Made by a program: the position numbers and the translations under genes. Below the pieces are notes generated by a model, which saw nothing but the letters and a program-made list of their open reading frames with translations, had not been told where the DNA came from and ran no database searches. Of a DNA stretch of 64,000 bases, positions 62,065 to 64,000 are shown one piece after another (position 1 is the first letter of the stretch; the number at the start of each line of letters is the position of its first letter). Origin of the DNA: Vibrio harveyi NBRC 15634 = ATCC 14126 = KCTC 12724 (GTDB lineage Bacteria > Pseudomonadota > Gammaproteobacteria > Enterobacterales > Vibrionaceae); contig NZ_BCUF01000005.1 in NCBI RefSeq assembly GCF_001591145.1, forward strand, positions 100,372 through 164,371, given 5' to 3'.

Positions 62065-62499
62065 ATTAGAACTCCTTGCATATAGTGAAATTCCTACGCT
62101 ATAAATTCTGTGTCATATAGTCATAGGGACAAATGTGAATACATTCTATCAGAACATGATGTAGCAAAAGTCAAAAAAATCCAAGGATTTCATAGAGTAC
62201 CTGATACGGACGCTAACTTTCTTCTTACAAATGTAAGTGATTACTCACTTGCTAACGCCAGTATCAGGTAGTACAGCAGCTCTTTTGCTACTACCTGATA
62301 TCAATAATTTAGACGATATTGACACAAATGAAAGTTTCTAAGCGGAAACTTTATTTTTTCTATTGGAATTAGTTTGTGTGATCTCTATCTATACTCCTAT
62401 GATTTGCGGTATTATATCGAGCTTTTATTTTTTGCTGCGTTAGAGCGGAAACGACACTGAAAAAGCGCTCAAGACGCTGACTATTTATTGGAGAATACT
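62065..62499. other. Long spacer with palindromes upstream of the DEAD-box gene
   Basis: 435 bp without genes. TACCTGATAC (62198-62207) pairs with GTATCAGGTA (62261-62270), enclosing CTTACAAATGTAAG and AGTGATTACTCACT hairpins. GTAGCAAAAG (62161) pairs with CTTTTGCTAC (62282), and a third TACCTGATA lies at 62292. The lpp promoter and a long leader for the helicase must lie here. It may be a structured RNA or a palindromic repeat. Confidence 0.45.
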
Positions 62500-63831
62500 T
62501 TGCAATTTAAAGATCTAGGCCTAGACAACCGATTGTTGAAGAACCTAAAACACTACGATTTCAAAAAAGCGACTGACATTCAGCAGCAGGCGATTCCTGT
62601 TGCGATTGCAGGCAAGGATCTATTGGCATCTTCGAAAACGGGTTCGGGTAAGACTTTGGCGTTTGTATTGCCAATGCTACATAAGTCACTAAAGAATAAG
62701 TCGTTTTCTGCAAAAGACCCACGAGCTGTGATTCTTGCGCCAACGCGTGAGCTAGCAAAACAAGTATATGGTGAGCTTCGCTCAATGCTTGGTGGTTTGT
62801 CCTACGACGCTGCATTGATTCTTGGTGGTGAAAACTTTAACGATCAGGTTAAAGCACTGCGTCGCTACCCTAAGTTTATCGTTGCCACTCCAGGTCGTTT
62901 GGCTGATCATCTGGAGCACCGTTCTTTGTTCCTTGATGGTCTGGAAACATTGGTTCTAGATGAAGCTGACCGTATGTTGGATCTGGGCTTTGCTCCGGAG
63001 TTGCGTCGCATTCATAAAGCGGCAAAACACCGTCGTCGTCAAACTTTGATGTTCTCTGCAACACTTGATCACGCAGAAGTGAATGACATCGCGGCAGAAA
63101 TGCTGAATGCGCCAAAACGTATTGCAATTGGTGTTTCGAACGAAGAACACAAAGACATTACTCAGAAATTCTACCTATGTGATCACTTAGATCACAAAGA
63201 AGCGATTCTTGAACGAGTTCTAGAAGAAGCTGAATACCGTCAGGTGATCATCTTTACTGCGACTCGCGATGATACTGAGCGTCTAACAGCGAAGTTGAAC
63301 GAGAAGAAACTGAAAGCTATCGCACTAAGCGGTAACTTGAACCAGACTCAACGTAATACCATCATGAGCCAGTTTGAGCGTGCGGTATTTAAGATTCTGG
63401 TGACAACGGACGTTGCTTCTCGTGGTCTTGATATCGCGACTGTGACACACGTAATTAACTTCGATATGCCTAAGCATACAGAAGAATACGTTCACCGTGT
63501 TGGTCGTACTGGTCGTGCGGGTAACAAAGGTGATGCAGTTTCATTGGTCGGCCCTAAAGATTGGGATAGCTTCAAGCGTGTAGAAACATACTTACAGCAA
63601 GATTTGAGCTTCTCTGTGTTTGAAGATCTAAAAGGTAAATTCAAAGGTCTGAAGCCACGTAAGCCAGATTTCCGCAATAAGAAAGTGGCTCCTAAGAAAG
63701 CACGTCCTCAAGCTAAGAAAACGCCGAAGAAACCAGCTCAGCGCGACAAAGGTTTCTATCAAAACGTGGCAGTGGGTGATAACGTGTTTATCCCTAAAAA
63801 GAAGCCAGCAGCACCAAGTTCTGAAGATTAA
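62500..63831 (+). CDS. DEAD-box ATP-dependent RNA helicase
   Basis: 443 aa. Q motif and motif I (KTGSGKTLAF), Ia PTRELAKQ, II LDEADRMLDLGF, III SAT, IV-VI (TDVASRGLDIATV; HRVGRTGRAG) are intact. A basic Lys/Pro-rich tail (about 375-430, KPDFRNKKVAPKKARPQAKK) probably binds RNA. It resembles RhlE/SrmB-type helicases used in ribosome assembly or cold adaptation. The start is TTG 62500 with GGAG 7 nt upstream; the TTG 62488 frame would begin before that Shine-Dalgarno. A long structured leader precedes it. Confidence 0.9.
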   Translation: MQFKDLGLDNRLLKNLKHYDFKKATDIQQQAIPVAIAGKDLLASSKTGSGKTLAFVLPMLHKSLKNKSFSAKDPRAVILAPTRELAKQVYGELRSMLGGLSYDAALILGGENFNDQVKALRRYPKFIVATPGRLADHLEHRSLFLDGLETLVLDEADRMLDLGFAPELRRIHKAAKHRRRQTLMFSATLDHAEVNDIAAEMLNAPKRIAIGVSNEEHKDITQKFYLCDHLDHKEAILERVLEEAEYRQVIIFTATRDDTERLTAKLNEKKLKAIALSGNLNQTQRNTIMSQFERAVFKILVTTDVASRGLDIATVTHVINFDMPKHTEEYVHRVGRTGRAGNKGDAVSLVGPKDWDSFKRVETYLQQDLSFSVFEDLKGKFKGLKPRKPDFRNKKVAPKKARPQAKKTPKKPAQRDKGFYQNVAVGDNVFIPKKKPAAPSSED

Positions 63832-63861
63832 TCTTTAGCGAAAGTGACAAAACTGATAGAC

Positions 63862-63892
63862 GAAAACCGAGCTTAAGAGCTCGGTTTTTTTA
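63862..63892 (+). terminator. Rho-independent terminator
   Basis: AAAACCGAGCTTAAGAGCTCGGTTTTTTTA hairpin after the helicase gene. Confidence 0.85.
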
Positions 63893-63921
63893 TGCCTTAT
63901 TCTTTCAAACAAACGATACAG

Positions 63922-64000
63922 ATATACCCAAGTGACTTCAAGATGCAGAGTTCAGAGCGTTGTTATTGATTTGACTTCAAGGAAAACGACGCAGCGTAAT
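63922..64000. repeat. TATACCCAAG-ended repeat, copy D (runs off window)
   Basis: It starts ATATACCCAAGTGACTTCAAGATGC, then TCAGAGCGTTGTTATTGATT and TCAAGGAAAACGAC. It matches, in inverse orientation, the right 80 bp of the element at 41257-41535 with few differences. It is truncated by the window edge. Confidence 0.75.

Overview
The window is about 64 kb of a gamma-proteobacterial chromosome that reads as Vibrio, most likely chromosome 2 of a Harveyi-clade species. This is inferred from gene content, not from a database search. The pointers are an Lpp-type lipoprotein, a UPF0397 ECF transporter, a yibI-yibH pair, an orphan napGH pair, PilZ/GGDEF/chemoreceptor genes, and interspersed palindromic repeats with TATACCCAAG ends. 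Gene density is high. I saw no rRNA, tRNA, CRISPR array, prophage or intact insertion sequence.

Layout. 1-2.1 kb: a degenerate Nudix protein (NrtR-like) diverges from pncB (NAD salvage). 2.2-10.7 kb: small envelope and lipoprotein genes (GlpM, glycine-zipper lipoprotein, ClpP-like lipoprotein, NlpE-like), a prokaryotic glutamate-receptor-type channel, a DMT exporter with a divergent LysR gene, a universal stress protein and a secreted nucleosidase. 10.7-14 kb: proXWV osmolyte importer. 14.2-15.6 kb: DUF134 / NifX-like / NqrM-like operon. 15.6-17.9 kb: EF-G paralogue with a candidate leader peptide. 18-21 kb: dgcR-dgcN-dgcA, a D-glutamate catabolic locus. 21-29.5 kb: MscS channel, Cro-like regulator, L-lactate locus (lldD, an lldP split in two, LysR) and prolyl oligopeptidase. 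29.7-38.3 kb: fused peptide-ABC ATPase, Lon-like protease and two tandem chemoreceptors. 38.3-41 kb: PilZ protein, two GNATs and a phosphotransferase. 41-43.3 kb: a MITE-like repeat, then napGH behind FNR- and NarP-type sites. 43.4-45.7 kb: ArsC-ArsR fusion divergent from an MFS gene. 45.7-49 kb: ECF transporter. 49.2-54.9 kb: YibHI, EamA transporter and two TPR-GGDEF proteins. 55-56.5 kb: a probable domesticated transposase. 56.6-61.8 kb: deoD, then a photolyase operon (TudS-YbgA fusion, MerR, phrB, L,D-transpeptidase). 61.8-64 kb: lpp, a DEAD-box helicase and the start of another repeat.

Functional themes are salvage and scavenging (nicotinate, D-glutamate, L-lactate, purine nucleosides, peptides), osmotic and redox stress, envelope maintenance, and cyclic-di-GMP/chemotaxis signalling. 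The most notable signals are: the flanking GGCATATGC palindromes before the DUF134 operon; the TTGTAYA palindromes on the phr-operon promoter; the 15-bp tandem repeats before dgcN; the ArsR domain with no cysteine fused to ArsC; the EF-G paralogue with His-to-Gln in G3 and a candidate upstream ORF; the domesticated transposase; and the split lactate permease.
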